NCBI RefSeq assembly: GCF_001632365.1
Contig: NW_024468566.1
Coordinates: 129,441-193,440, forward strand
DNA: 64,000 bases
Direction of reading: 5' to 3'
Source of the DNA: Laetiporus sulphureus 93-53
Lineage: Eukaryota; Basidiomycota; Agaricomycetes; Polyporales; Laetiporaceae
The stretch's first letter is position 1; the number at the start of each line of letters is the position of its first letter. Under the pieces are notes generated by a model. That model did not search any database, was not told where the DNA came from, and was given only the letters and a program-made list of their open reading frames with translations. A program made the translations under genes and the position numbers. Of the stretch, positions 20,895 through 32,712 are shown piece after piece.

Positions 20895-22153
20895 ATGGAA
20901 GGCTGGACCAAGCTGCAGTCGAGCTTTGCCGGCCTCAACCTCGGCCAATCCGCGAACAAGTTCGCAAAGGGCTTCAATACCAGCGTGCAGGCCACGAAGG
21001 AGCGCTTTGGCCAGGTTGCTGCGGAGGAGATCACTGAGCTGCCGCAGGGTGAGTGCTAGCTGGCTGCCGGAGCATCATCTGAAGCTCATCCAAGCGCAAG
21101 AATACAAGGATCTCGAAGCCCGCGTGGACAACCTCCGCCAGGTTCACTACACGCTGCTCAAGTGAGTGGCCGAGCGATTGCAATCGCATCTGAGCGCTGA
21201 CCCACGTAGAGTCACGAAAGTGTACGAAACCGAGACATATGACTACCCGACTCAGATCCAAGAGTCCCTCACCGAGCTCGGTACCACGATCGGACACGGC
21301 CTGACCCGGCTCGCTAATACCAACATGCAAGGCGGCACTCCGCCCTCACCCCCTTCCACGGCTCCTCCCCAGGTGCAGCACAAGACGCTCCCGCATGCGA
21401 TTGGGCGCGCCGCGACGTCGGCTGCGACAACGCTTCAATCCGCCGCTGGTGCAGGTGACGAGAAGCTCGGCAAGGCGTTGCACGAATACGCCGGTGCCTG
21501 GGAGAAGATCGGAGAAGCGCGCGTGCAGCAGGATGGCGCGATTAAGGCGCAGTTTCTTCAGCCGTGGCAGACGACGCTGTCGACGAGCATCGCTGTCGCG
21601 ATGAAGGCGCGGCAGGCGGTCCGCGTGAGTCGGCTTGAGCTCGACTCGGCGAAGCAAGCGTAAGCGCGTCTCAAGTGTGATTTGTTGGTGCGGACTGATG
21701 CCTATATATGCACCAGACTGAAGAATGCAGGACCTGCGAAGCAGGAGGCTGCCCGTCTTGAGGTTGAGAACGCGGAAGATGACCTCGTCCAGAAGACAGA
21801 GGTCGCCATCACGCTCATGAAAGCAGTCTTGGATAACGTACGTCACGGGTAATGATGTAAATTTGGGTTCCTTGTTAAGCATGCTTTGACAGCCGGAACC
21901 GCTGAAGAACTTGAATGAATTGGCCAAGGCGCAGGCAAGCTGTTTTCAACTCTTATGTCCGTTCATTGACGCTGATCGCGGTATCACATGTGTAGTTGAT
22001 CTACTACGCGACTGCCGCGGAGGCTTTGTCCGCCGTCCAAGGGGAGATTGAAGAGCTAAGCGTCGCCGCTGAGGGCGAATACAGGTGAGACGCTCAGTGC
22101 TCGTGTTTTCTGGACTAATACAAGCGATGCGTAGGAAGTCTCGAGACCACTGA
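20895..22153 (+). CDS. GVP36: BAR-domain protein, GVP36-like
   Basis: ATG at 20895 starts MEGWTKLQSSFAGLNLGQSA. The protein is assembled from about seven exons and ends KSRDH at TGA 22151-22153. After ERFGQ come EEITELPQ, EYKDLEARVDNLRQVHYTLLK, YETETYDYPTQIQESLTELG and a long helical region (HEYAGAWEKIGEARVQQDG, LQPWQTTLSTSIAVAMKARQ, LEVENAEDDLVQKTEVAITL, YYATAAEALSAVQGEIEEL). The block TELPQEYxxLExxVD followed by YDYP is characteristic of yeast Gvp36, a BAR protein of Golgi and secretory vesicles. A low-complexity Pro/Ser insertion (about 21333-21370) is present. The last exon is very short. Confidence 0.85.
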
Positions 22154-22450
22154 GATACGACAACTGTGATGCTAATCGTGTACACATGGACTGCTGTTTC
22201 TCTCTATGCCACTCTTTTTCTCTAATATAATAGTGCCATTTCCTCTTCCAAGAAATGGAAAATGTGTACGGAATGAACAATATTAAGGCTACGGAATTAA
22301 GCGATAGAGTAACTCTGAGTTGAATTGATCTATAGCCATAGCCGTTGAACGTTGAAACGCTGGAGGCAGAATCTCAGTGGCCAGGCGCCCATCACGATTA
22401 AGCCGTAACACGATCGATCTCGCACTGTACACTGATCTCGGACTCTAACC
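22154..22450. other. Intergenic between GVP36-like and ALDH genes
   Basis: The stretch holds the 3' UTR of the upstream gene and the promoter of the aldehyde dehydrogenase. AT-rich text at about 22220-22290 may hold the poly-A site. Nothing else was recognised. Confidence 0.5.
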
Positions 22451-24689
22451 ATGGTCTCCCCGCAAACCCAGACGACCATTATCCCCCACAGCCAGCAGCC
22501 GCTCGTCACCCGTACATATCCATCGGGGAGCGAGCTCGACGTTGTCATCGAGCGGGCTGGAGTGGCGCAGAAGTCATGGAGTCGCGTATCAGTGCAGGAG
22601 AGGGTAGCGATTGGCAGGAAGTTCGTGGTAAGGAGGACTATCATGCAGGATGTTCGACGTCAAGTATATAACGGACTCCTCATAGGAAGAGTTCCGTAAT
22701 ATGAGCGAGGAGATACCGATGGAATTGACTTTGCAGATGGGCCGGTACGTGCTTTGGGTTCTGTTATCTTCTCCGGAGATGCAGCTCATCAGGGTCAAGT
22801 CCTGTCTCGCAATGCCCTGGCGAAATACGAGGGACTCTCGAGCGTGCCGAATACATGCTCAGCATTGCAGAGTCGTGCCTTGCGGATGTATCACTCAAAG
22901 ACACCGACAAGCCGGGCTTCAAGCGGTTCATTAAGCGTGTCCCTCTCGGCGTCGTCCTCGTCATCGCGCCCTGGAAGTACGTCCCCTACACACCGTTGTC
23001 TTCTATTGATGACATCAGCGCTTTCTTTTAGCTACCCCTACCTCACCACCGTCAACTCGGTCCTCCCCGCACTCATTGCGGGCAACGCCGTGATCCTTAA
23101 GCCGTCCCCGCAAACTCCGCTCACAGCAGAACGCTTTTCGCTCGCATTTTCCCGCGCAGGGCTCCCGGCGGATCTGTTACAGGTCGTACATATGTCCCCC
23201 GAGCTCGCGTCGCATGCGGTGCAGCATCCATCAGTGAACTTTGTGTCGTTCACAGGGAGCGTTGTTGGTGGGCGGTCAGTCGCACAGAATGCGGCGAGTG
23301 CGAAGGGCTTCAAGGGTGTGGGGCTTGAAGTAAGCAGCGCTATCAACCTGTCTGCATGAACGTGCGTTGATAATCCCGGGGAAGCTGGGAGGCAAGGATC
23401 CGGCGTATGTGCGTGCAGACGCTAACTTAGAGTATACTGTTGGGGAGCTGGTCGATGGTACGCATGTCATAAAATGGGTCCGATTCACAGCTCACATCTC
23501 ATATCAGGCGCGATGTTCAACTCGGGACAGAGCTGCTGTGCGGTTGAGGTTCGTCCGAGCTCTCTCTATATCTTCTGAGTGCGAGCCAAAACTGATTCTA
23601 CGTCAGAGAATATATGTCCACGAATTACTCTATGATGAATTCGTTGCGAAATATGTCGATATCGTGAAGGTGCGTATGAAGATCTTTCATCTTGTACTTT
23701 ATTCGCTCCTTATCATGCATAATCAATACTCCACTGTCCATAGAAATACACGCTGGGCGATCCTACGCAAGCAGGAGTGAACCTCGGCCCTGTGGTCAGC
23801 CGCGCCAGCGCAGAGAGGATACGCAAGCAGATCGCCGACGCAGGTTCGTACCTTTACCGCACCCATCATAGTGGTTCCGATGCCTGACTCATTATCGCCA
23901 TATATGTTTTCAGTGAAGGCAGGAGCGAAGGCGTTGGTCCCGGAGGACCTCTTTCCGAATGCACAACCGTGAGTTGCACGCGGGTAATGTACCAAATTGC
24001 CAAAGATTAAGCACGAGCGTTCATGTAGCGGGACGACCTACGTTGCGCCGCAGGTCCTGGTTGACGTCGACCATTGTGAGCACTCTGCATGATATGCTTG
24101 TGATACTGGTTCTGAATTTATCTCTCGAAGCTATGGAAGTAATGATGGTATGAACCTCGTCAGCTGCTCTATAACGCGGACTCAGCCATGTATACAGGAA
24201 GAAACCTTCGGTCCTGTCATAGGGATCATGAAGGTATGCCTTCTATGTTCATCGTTCGATTTATGCTCTTTAACAAATGCTCCAGGTCTCTTCCGATGAA
24301 GAAGCTATTCGCCTTATGAATGACTCACCCTACGGCCTGACAGCGTCCGTCTGGACCGATGCAGCTGAAAATCCCGAATCTGAGGCGGCCTTCCTCGCGA
24401 TTATGGAGGAACTGCAGACCGGTACCGTCTTCCTCAACCGGTGAATGCTTCATACACATCCTGCTGTCTTCATCGTGCCACTGACCTGCGCTCTTCGCCA
24501 GATGTGACTATCTCGATCCTGCTCTTGCTTGGACGGGTGTGAAGGATAGCGGACGAGGAGTGAGCCTCAGCAAATTTGGTACGTTAATGTCTCTTTGTGC
24601 GGACGGCCGTGCGTTGATATTGACGGTGTTCCGCAGGCTACGACCAGCTTACGAGGGCGAAGTCGGTACACATGAAAATTAAAATATAG
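22451..24689 (+). CDS. NAD(P)-dependent aldehyde dehydrogenase
   Basis: The gene has roughly ten exons from MVSPQTQTTIIPHSQQ at 22451 to TAG 24687-24689. Introns at about 22627-22684, 22743-22790 and 22978-23032 give a continuous ALDH fold: PMELTLQMGR, PGEIRGTLERAEYMLSIAE, RVPLGVVLVIAPWNYPYL (cofactor site), GNAVILKPSPQTPLTAERF, FVSFTGSVVGGRSVAQ, GLELGGKDPAYV (catalytic Glu) and FNSGQSCCAVERIYVH (nucleophilic Cys), then EETFGPVIGIMKVSSDEEAI, SPYGLTASVWT, GTVFLNR and a GVKDSGRG...GYDQLTRAKSVH tail. It would oxidise an aldehyde to a carboxylate; the substrate cannot be read from sequence. It looks intact. It could belong to a succinate-semialdehyde-type subgroup, but this is not certain. Confidence 0.88.
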
Positions 24690-24997
24690 AACATATATAT
24701 GGAGGCACCACGATGGAAATGCGCCATGAAATAAACGAACAACCTAGCTGAATTTTAAATCGTTTGCGAGAGTAACTTCGCGGTACCACAATGGTTTTAT
24801 TAGGATACAATTCACGGTTCCTACTGGCCCCCTTGTGCTATGCTATGTTGCCACCGCCGTCGTGGTTGGCAATACAGCCGTCTGCTTCGCGAGAGCGATG
24901 CTGGGTCGCAAACCAATGCTGCATCAGGCCCGCGTCAATACCATGAGGTTACGATAAATACAATTTCAGTTCGACGGATGCTACTTCTCATGATATG
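24690..24997. other. Convergent 3' intergenic (ALDH / p24)
   Basis: The stretch is the tail-to-tail space between two convergent genes. It contains AT-rich 3' UTR text and no recognisable gene. Confidence 0.5.
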
Positions 24998-25930
24998 CTA
25001 GACTTTATAACGGCGCCCTGTCTTCGTGAAGAATGTTTGCAGGACATATACTTGCAAGCTAGTTGAATTGATCAGCGAGAGGGGCGAGAGCCAAGAGGGA
25101 AAGGGACATACACAGCCATGCCAATGATGCCTGCACATTCTAGGACTGCGTACCAGAAGAGACGGCTATAGTAAGACAATTTACTGGTATCAATACTTGA
25201 AAGACTAATCAGATTGGACGTGATTAGGACTGGGCGTACCTCTGTGTTGATTTCACGAGGTCAAAGCCTCTGTTTTCTCGAGTATGGAAGCTACGCGCAG
25301 ACACTAAGAGACAAGTGACAAAACATGAGCAGACAACGCACTATTTCTGAGTCCTCTTGATGTTCTGCAACATTCCGCTCAGCCTAAATATGCTCTCCTC
25401 CAACGCGCTCGTATGTTCGGATATCTGGCCTGGCTTCGCTGGAGGCTCTCTCCTCGGCTCGCTCTCGACCATGATGTCGAAATCAATTAGCTTCTCTGTG
25501 AGCGTCGACATGTCATTTTCGAAGCAGAACGAGTATTCGCCGATGGTATTTGCGGTGAGTACGTAGTCGCCCTGTCGTTCTCTGGACCCGTCCAGGATGA
25601 CCTTCTCGTTCGGGTCTTTGACCTCAAAGTCGATGTCGAACGAGCCGCCAGCTTGTACCTAGACGTGTTATATTGGAATCGCTGGGTATGGCGCGCATGG
25701 TGGAATGTTTCCTACCGCATAGTAGAACTGCAGCTGCTCGTGAGCGAACAGTGGCAACGTTTCCAAGACACACAACTGACCCCAATCTTCTCTCCCGCCT
25801 TGTCCACATCGGCATAGAAACATAGCCGCTCATTGGCCCCTATGGCCGTCGTCAGTGCGACTGCGTGCGCGACACTGGCGAGCCTGAGCAGACAGCAGAA
25901 AGTGAAAAGTGAAAGCAGAGCGAAAGCCAT
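24998..25930 (-). CDS. p24 family (emp24/gp25L) COPII cargo receptor
   Basis: The minus-strand gene runs from ATG 25930 to TAG 25000-24998. The N-terminus MAFALLSLFTFCCLLRLASV is a signal peptide. A GOLD domain follows (ERLCFYADVDKAGEKIG, FYYAVQAGGSFDIDFEV, GDYVLTANTIGEYSFCFEN), then a coiled-coil (ALEESIFRLSGMLQNIKR, YFRTRENRGFDLVKSTQRR), one transmembrane segment (LFWYAVLECAGIIGMAVLQV) and a cytosolic tail TFFTKTGRRYKV. The two Cys (CFYAD, FCFEN) can form the conserved GOLD disulphide, and FF in the tail is the COP-coat binding motif. The protein cycles between ER and Golgi. Which p24 subfamily is not certain. Its start faces the truncated Rua1-gene fragment at 25998, which marks the ancestral divergent neighbour. 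Confidence 0.88.
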
Positions 25931-25997
25931 GTCAACGTGTCCTAAGTCAAGTACAGTATACAGTGGCTTATGTCATCAATACTCTTGATTGTAACGC

Positions 25998-26262
25998 GCA
26001 CAAACAACGCGCAAATAACGCGTCTTCTTCCCGTTCGCCGCCCAGCACCCAGGCGAGTATACGCCACACTGTGCGACACACTGTGCGACACACTGTGCGA
26101 CACACTGTGCGACACTGGGGCTTTTTCTGAATTTGCGGGGTGTCGTTCAATCCCGTACGAGAGAGACAGTCCCATGGAATTGAGCAAGGACTACCTGACT
26201 CGCGACGGTGACGTTCTAGAGCCCTCAACAGGCGCATACTTATACCTGCTCACCTCGTGTCT
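25998..26262 (+). pseudogene. Truncated 5' copy of the Rua1-domain gene (direct repeat L)
   Basis: This stretch matches 30229-30489: promoter, 5' UTR and the first about 30 codons of the Rua1-domain gene (MELSKDYLTRDGDVLEPSTG versus MEFSKDCLTRDADVLEPPTG). Similarity ends at 26262, where the F-box cassette A begins. A few inserted bases near 26240 shift the frame, and no downstream exons follow. It lies head to head with the p24 gene, as the parental gene presumably once did. Confidence 0.8.
26065..26112. repeat. 12-bp minisatellite, four units
   Basis: The unit CACACTGTGCGA is repeated four times without mismatch, followed by a partial fifth. The homologous place in the other copy (about 30330-30345) has a single unit, so the expansion arose after the duplication. 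Confidence 0.9.
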
Positions 26263-27599
26263 ATGGAGGGTGCGTCTCGCTGGTCAGTTCTATTCTTATG
26301 ATTCAAGCTTCACTGGCCGTACGCGTTCCGCATCGGGTGGTCGACTGGCTCAATCGCTTTGAGTGCCATGCATGCGGTGACTGACACTCGCGACTGCTCG
26401 ACCGCTCGAGGTTCTGCCACCCGTGCATGGGAGGTATGCAGCACGCGCCGATTCATATGACCCAATTTTGTCTATTAATTCCATTCTCTCCACTCTATTA
26501 CATCCCTTAGCCTCCTCCCCGATCCTTTCAATATTCTCTTCATTTATCCAGAAGGCCTGGTCATCTGTGACCGCTGATGTGAGGCGAGGCCGTGAGCGTG
26601 AACTAATTCTATCCTTATGTCCACGAATGTGAGCAGCAGGCGAGTGTTGTGCGAAGCTGATCATGCAAGGGCGGTCAGCGAGCTTGGTGTCTGCGTCAGA
26701 TCTCGGGCAGAGCTTCACCACGCAACTCAACTGGGCAGGTTTGCGATGCGCATCTGCTCGGGGAATGGCAACAACGACGAGCGAGGGACGTTCGGATGAC
26801 GACTTACAGAAGGTACGTCCATGCGGTTCGCTTCGTGACATGGAGTTCGCTCGTGTGAAATATACCACGTCGGGACGAGTTCGATTTAAAGGAGCTTACT
26901 CTGATTCTCATGGGGACAGTCGGGCAAGAATGCATGTACACTTCCAGATAAATGTGCGTCTCGCAAGGTCGACCGTCGTATCTTTGGAGAAGATCACGGT
27001 CGTTATCTGCGACAACCGGTTTGCACATGTCAGCGACGTCCACAAAGACATAGGTGCAGCGCGTGCCTGGTGATGGTGCTTCGACAACCTGCAAGGGCTG
27101 CCGCATGCTTCAGGTGAGCGAAGGTGGTGATCGAAAGGGCGGCGGGGCAGGAAGTTTCAGTGGAAAGATCCTTCAAGAAGCTGGTGCATTCATGTCTGCC
27201 CGACGTGCTACGCGAGAACGAGTTTTCGATCTGTATGATGGAAGGACCGTGTGCCGTTGGGAGCACTGTCGACCGCTCTGACGGAAACACGCTGAAGATT
27301 TCCGTTGACAGGGCTCAAAGATGGACATGCGATGCATACCATTCAGCACGGTACGTCTAATGATGGCACGAGTCCAAAGGGTGTGGGGTGGGTCCGGTGA
27401 GGAGTGATGTGAAGGTGAGAACGGTCATCGGAAAGCCATAAAGAGACGGCACGCGCCTGGTCCTCACGAGCCGACCTCATGAGTGCGCCCGCCATGCACT
27501 CGGGACTTCTTGCTCACGAATGGACAGCAGGTGCAATAGCGGTTTGCCTCGAAATGCCATCTACAAATAGCGAGGCGTTATACATGAACGGTGAGCACT

Positions 27600-27760
27600 A
27601 GGCGAGTACTGAATCCGCGCAGTGCATCGATGATGCGTACGTCCTTTAGAACTACAGCTCCAGCGTGGACAAGTCTGGCACATCAGTCATTTGCACGACT
27701 GAAACAACCTCGCGAGCCACATCGCGAGCCACAGATGCCGCGGACCACATCATGCATGGA
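27600..27760 (+). pseudogene. Small Cys-module, cassette A
   Basis: The translated stretch reads ESAQCIDDAYVL, a TAG, then NYSSSVDKSGTSVICTTE and ends near MHGQ. It matches modules on the strand opposite to the F-box gene in cassettes B, C and D. It resembles the end of a small secreted Cys-containing protein, but no full gene model can be supported. Confidence 0.35.
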
Positions 27761-28034
27761 CAACGGCTGAGTGCATGTCGCTGCGAAGGGCTAGAACGTA
27801 GTCGTGACATTCAGAACATCTCATTTCAAAGGCGTGCATTCGCATTCACAAAGGTTGACATCTGCTGTAGCACAATACTGTATACATATTGTTTCTTCTC
27901 TAATACATACACGCTCCGTGAGCGTCAGACTAACTAGTGATGAGCGATGTCGATGAGCGACCGAGATGAGAACCCTGACACGAACGTACCTTTGGTCTCA
28001 CCGCAATCCACGTCATCTCTCATCCACACGACAC

Positions 28035-29870
28035 CTAAAGCCAGGGCGGCCACAAACGATGCGCCTCCTCGCTACAAACCAGCGGCAAAGTAATGTTGTA
28101 TGCCTTATCATACAACAGCGTCTCGAAATTCATCGACTCGAATTTGCCATGCATTTTTTTCTTCACACTTTGACGAGGTCTCCAGTGTTCACTAGACCAA
28201 GGATCGATCAGCCCGACATCAAGGTGCTTGATGCCAAGTTGCGCGCGACGTGGGAGGATCGAGTGCAGGATGATGTCACAGTCACGATCATGATGGATGA
28301 CGATACGTAGCGTGGTCAGTGCGGGACAGAGAGGCGGTCCGGTCGGGTCTCGGAAGAGTGTGAATATATCGACGATCTGCGTCAGGCCATCAATGTTGAC
28401 GGACAGTGTCTGAAGCGTGGTCATCTGCCTAAGAAGGTTGCGCACACGTTCAAGACCGCGCCCCTTGTATGCCTTCAACTCGAACATGCACAAGTGCGAG
28501 ATGCTGGAAAGGGGAAGAATCCGTGGCCAGTTGAATGCCATCCAATCTTCGAGTGTCGTGCATCTCCAGACCTCAAAACGGAAACCAGAAGAGGCTCCGA
28601 CGACGATGGCGACGTGTGACTGGAAATGCAGTTCTTTGGGTTGCTTCAAGGCATTCAACGACCAACTGGATACCCCTTCCGGAAGTCGCTGCTCATCATC
28701 ATCACGTTGCGTATGTGCAATCGAGACGGACGCGTCTTCATTAAGCTGAGCATCCCGGAAGACATAGTCGATATCATCAGACCACATCTCCTCGATCAGT
28801 AATCGGCGCAACCGAGTGAGCGAAACAGGCTTCATGCCCGCAGCCCCAATTTCCACTCGAATGTGCGGATAGCTGCTGTCGGATACATTTCGCAGGACGA
28901 GATCGACTAGGTTCGGTGTTCCAGCAAGCAAGCTGCGTAATTTGATCGGAAGTTTAGATACCATGCAAGTTTCGAGAGCCAAGAATGTCAGTTTGACGAA
29001 CGCATTGCTGGGCAGCCAATTCACATTTGATAGTGACAGGCGTTCCAGACACGGGGTGTGGTCGTCGAAGAGTTTGAGTGATCCATCTGGTATCGTCCAG
29101 TTTTGCAACGCAAGAGATCTCAGCGAGGGCGCTGGCATTCCAAGGTGTTCTCTGCTGTGACGTGTTAAGGGCCATATCCAGTACAACTCTTGGATTCGGG
29201 ATGAATGCTCCACATTTTGGAGAGCGTGCGTAACAGCATATTCATAAAGGGGATCACAGCAAGCCAGCACCTTGAGTGGGCCTCGGCCAGACCTCTCCAG
29301 CAAGATATGATCTTCATCTTCCCAATATGTTTCAATGCCACTCCAGAGCTCCTGAATTTCCAAGGCGATCTCTTTCCAATGATGGCAGACAAGCATGAGA
29401 CTGACTGCTCTGCCCTTGTCAATCCAAGTTGGGTTCCAGACGGTAGTTGAGATGTAGCATTGATAGTGTTCAGATCTGTATTCAGCCAGCTTGACGGTGC
29501 AGGTCGTCACGAATATCTCCCGGAGCACTTCGGCAGGAAGACGGTTGATTGCGACGTGGGCGTTCCGCTCGCGCCGCATAGCTTGAACCGCAGGGGTGAC
29601 AGCTGCCTTTATCAGCTCTTCAAGGTCCTTGAGATATATGCTTTTACATCAGTTTGTTGAGTTAGACTGGGAGCAAAGGTTACTGACCTCACGGGCGCTG
29701 TATACAATGAGGTCGCGGTCAGTATGTGTAATGATGCGATCAGAATGGGCAGGGACGCACCATTCATGAGGGTCTTTTTGCTCGAGCTTGGAAAACCGCA
29801 TCTTCATCAAGTCCGACGCACTCAATTCTTCGAGCGAAGGTGTCTTCTTACCACGGTTCTGATGTGACAT
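28035..29870 (-). CDS. F-box / leucine-rich repeat protein, paralogue A
   Basis: Exon 1 (29870-29688) encodes 61 residues starting MSHQNRGKKTPSLEELSA; exon 2 ends WPPWL at TAG 28037-28035. The F-box lies at the start of exon 2: INRLPAEVLREIFVTTCTVK, then a Trp-rich stretch and RAVSLMLVCHHWKEIALEIQ, LWSGIETYW. The remainder is leucine-rich (APSLRSLALQNW, TPCLERLSLSNVNWLPSNAF, GTPNLVDLVLRNV) as in agaricomycete F-box/LRR proteins that recruit substrates to SCF ubiquitin ligases; the partner is unknown. The AG acceptor used by paralogues C and D is mutated to AT here. An AG 6 nt downstream (29628) keeps the frame with loss of two residues. No stops interrupt the rest. Confidence 0.8.
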
Positions 29871-30228
29871 TGTCGGTGAAGTTGAGTTTGCGATGGCAAT
29901 GTTCTATGAGGAGAATCGAGCAATGGGAGCGGAAGTGGATGGGGGGGAAACGTCTGAGCGGCAGACTTTGCAGCGTGCTCTGTAGCAGGAACAAGTACTG
30001 GTAGCGAACGGGTGGGCGAGTGGGACACAGGTGAGTTCGGACTGTGGCATGGGGTGGGCAGAGCGAAAGTCGTTGGTTGTAGATGAGCTTCGGTTGATCA
30101 ACAGAGAAAAGCCAGGAGCGAAGAGCAGTGCGACGAGCTATTCATCGAGGGCAGGAGTGCCCCTGCTATGGTCCTGCCCTCCGCCTCCGCAGACCGCAAG
30201 GGGGGACGACGCGCAAGTCACGGCGGCA

Positions 30229-30489
30229 GCACAAACAACGCGCAAATAACGCGTCTTCACCGGAACGTCCATCTCCTCCTCGCGCAGCCCGTTCGCCGCC
30301 CAGCGTTTGAGATATCCAGGCGAGTACGCCATACTCTGCGACACTAGGGCTTTGTCTAAATATGCGGACGGTGTCGTTCAGTCCCGTACGAGAGAGACAG
30401 TGCCATGGAATTCAGCAAGGACTGCCTGACTCGCGACGCTGACGTTCTAGAGCCCCCAACAGGCGCATATACCTACTCACCTCGCGTCT
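30229..30489 (+). repeat. Direct repeat R: promoter and first exon start of Rua1-domain gene
   Basis: This is the partner of 25998-26262, at roughly 10 percent divergence by eye plus small indels. It contains the initiator ATG (30405) in both copies. It directly abuts the outer edge of cassette A. Confidence 0.8.
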
Positions 30490-32365
30490 TCCGGGAATCA
30501 GCACTGCGACAAACCAATGACCCCGTGGTTCCGGATACTGACCCGTATCTATATCAACCTACAGACAACGGATCTCCCTTCGTCATCTCACCGCGCCCAA
30601 ACTTTAACGTCTTCTCTCCTCCTCTGTTCATCGGTTCATCAATAGGGGAGGATCTAAAGTCTGTATTCGAACGGTTTCCTGTCACTCCGTTCCAAGAAAT
30701 ATTCGCGTCTTCCCCCATTGGCTTCTGGGCCGCCGCCAGTTCCTCAGTGTCTCCTGTAGTCCGTCACACATCCCCTGATGTGGACGCGACCCGTTCCAAG
30801 GCTGGGTCTTCTGCTTCTGTGTCTGAAAGGAAAATTCCGTCCTTCGCAGCCTACCGTATGGCACAAGAGAGGCGAGCTCCCCTCATTTTTGGATCTCCCA
30901 CGCGCTCGGTGTCATCCCTGTCAAGCCTATCTCCAGTCTCATCTTGTCCGTCAGCCGCAGAAACGCCCTGCCGAAGCCAGGATTCGCTGCTGACATCTAG
31001 CTCATCTCTCGGAAAGTCCGTATCAAGATCAGCAGTCCATGATGACCCCGACTTGCGCAGGCCCGCGCTTGCAACTGGCGGCCAATCCATGTCCAAAAAT
31101 CTCTCCCATCTGCATGAGTCTCTTGAGGGCGTAACCGACGGTGTACTCGCTCGGTCTCGCTACAACATCCGTCCTAGGAAGTTCGTAAGAGGATCTGAGC
31201 CTGCTTCTAAACCCGTTCCACAATCAAAAATCTTGAACGAAGAAGATCCTGAAGGCCCTGTCGAACGTCCTTTAGGTCGTCCACACAAAAGGCTACGTCT
31301 TGAAGAAAGTACTAAGTCATCCCCCGAAGGTGGACCGTCCATGGAGAACGGAGAACCCGGTTCTATTCACATTATCTCAACAAAGCTGCCCGTAAACATT
31401 CCAAGGCGAACGTTTCCTCTGCGTATACCAATCAATCCGGAATTTCCTCTCTTCTATCGGCGTTTTGCGGTCAGCTCGTACCGCGAGGAGGAGAGTGAGA
31501 GGTAGGTGTCCTGTCTTGCCATCACCATAAAATGTGAACGCCACGTTGATGTTCCGTAGCTACCTGTCATATCGCTCGCTTTCCGAAGCTACGTTCAATC
31601 CCCCTCGTGGCCCTCTCGACTTGTACACGCCCCGTTTCGTGAAGGGCAGGGGTTCGACCAAGGTCGGTTATGGCCTGTCCACACGTTTTTTCTGACGTAT
31701 GTGCTCGCTAGGTTGGTCTCTGTCCTTGTTGCTGCGAGTCCATCGCGCGCGGTGGAGAGAACAAGAAAGTATGGCTGTCTACGAAATTCTCTGCATTCAA
31801 GTGGTACGAAGCCTCCACGATGTCCGCTTACGTTGACTGACTATCAGGGCAGAGTCTCTTATTCCTGTTTGTCACCGACTGCTCTGAGCCCTCTCCAGTT
31901 ATCACATGCAATATGCGCACGGTAGGCATGCCGCATTCTCTCTTGTTCATCCGCTCATACGCAACTCGCAGGTATTTCTGCGATGACAGGATGCCCGTTC
32001 TCCCCGCCGATCGCCTTCCGAACCGTTGCTCGTCACAACGTTGGCAAGCACGAGAAGGCCGCCCTCATCGAGGGCAAATGCCACAAGTGCCTGAAGTGGG
32101 TTACGATTGAAGGTGTTAAGGACATCCCAACAAAGGTCCGAAGGGTTTGCTTATCTCATACCAGAAAATGCACATCTAACCTCGCGACCTTAGGTGAAAG
32201 AAATCTATTGGTGAGTCAGGACTTATGAGGAGGTGCGCATGCACCCTGAGGAAACATCTCGGCAGGTGGAAGCATGCCGCAGCATGCCATCAAGGCTCGA
32301 CTATCGAGGGCGAATGCGATATTTACCTCGAGGACAAAGTATACAAAGAAATTGCGGACGAGTGA
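30405..32365 (+). CDS. Rua1 C-terminal-domain zinc-binding regulator
   Basis: Exon 1 runs from ATG 30405 (MEFSKDCLTRDADVLEPPTG) to about 31502 and is Ser/Pro-rich and low complexity, with basic patches (RPHKRLRLEE). Shorter exons then encode the conserved C-terminal domain: GPLDLYTPRFVKGRG, KVGLCPCCCESIARGGENKK, WLSTKFSAFKW, HMQYAHG, FSPPIAFRTVARHNVGKHEK, GKCHKCLKWVTIEG and VKEIYWWKHAAACHQG, ending IADE at TGA 32363-32365. The paired CxxC and H/C residues look zinc-binding. The domain matches Rua1-type transcription regulators (named after a Ustilago regulator). The target genes are unknown. Its 5' end was duplicated next to the p24 gene. Confidence 0.75.
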
Positions 32366-32712
32366 CTGTGCCGCTAGAGCGCTGAAAAGATATACTCCCT
32401 TAGGGCTGCATGCGCCAGCACTGTTGTTGCCTGCTGTCTTTCCTGCTACACCCTGTGCTTGTGAAATGCCCCAGCCTTTTCCTGTGCTGGAAGCCGTGTT
32501 ACCCTTATTCATGTCCATAATTCATGTGTTATGGCCAATGTACTACATACTGCAGTCGGGATTAACAGTATATGCTCAAGAAATGGAGGTCCATCTGCGA
32601 TCCATCGTGGCGTACAACGAGGGATGCTCAAATGAACGATTTGGCAAACAACGGAGTCTGATCACTTTCACACGGTCGCGCAACAGCATCCCATCACACA
32701 TCATATCATTAA
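32366..32712. other. Intergenic, Rua1-domain gene / SUS1
   Basis: The stretch is the 3' region of the regulator and the promoter of the SUS1-like gene. No conserved coding text was seen. Confidence 0.45.

Larger units (their letters stand above)
26268..30228 (-). repeat. F-box cassette A (inverted copy)
   Basis: This block of about 4 kb is homologous, in reverse orientation, to cassettes B, C and D. From right to left it holds the F-box promoter block (30030-30228), the F-box/LRR gene (28035-29870), its 3' UTR, the small Cys-module (27600-27760) and spacer blocks (26268-27440). It is bounded on both sides by direct copies of the Rua1 gene 5' end. Confidence 0.75.

Noticed and set aside
19955..21037. 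A 360-codon plus-strand frame overlapping PUP1
   Set aside because: It is antisense to the proteasome subunit and runs through its introns; codons reflect GC-rich complement of a real gene.
26065..26112. Short regular repeats as a possible CRISPR array
   Set aside because: Units are contiguous 12-mers without spacers, in a eukaryotic genome.
25942..26237. Minus-strand frame with repeated HSVS/RTVC residues
   Set aside because: It is the translation of the 12-bp minisatellite in a non-genic frame; no conserved flanks.
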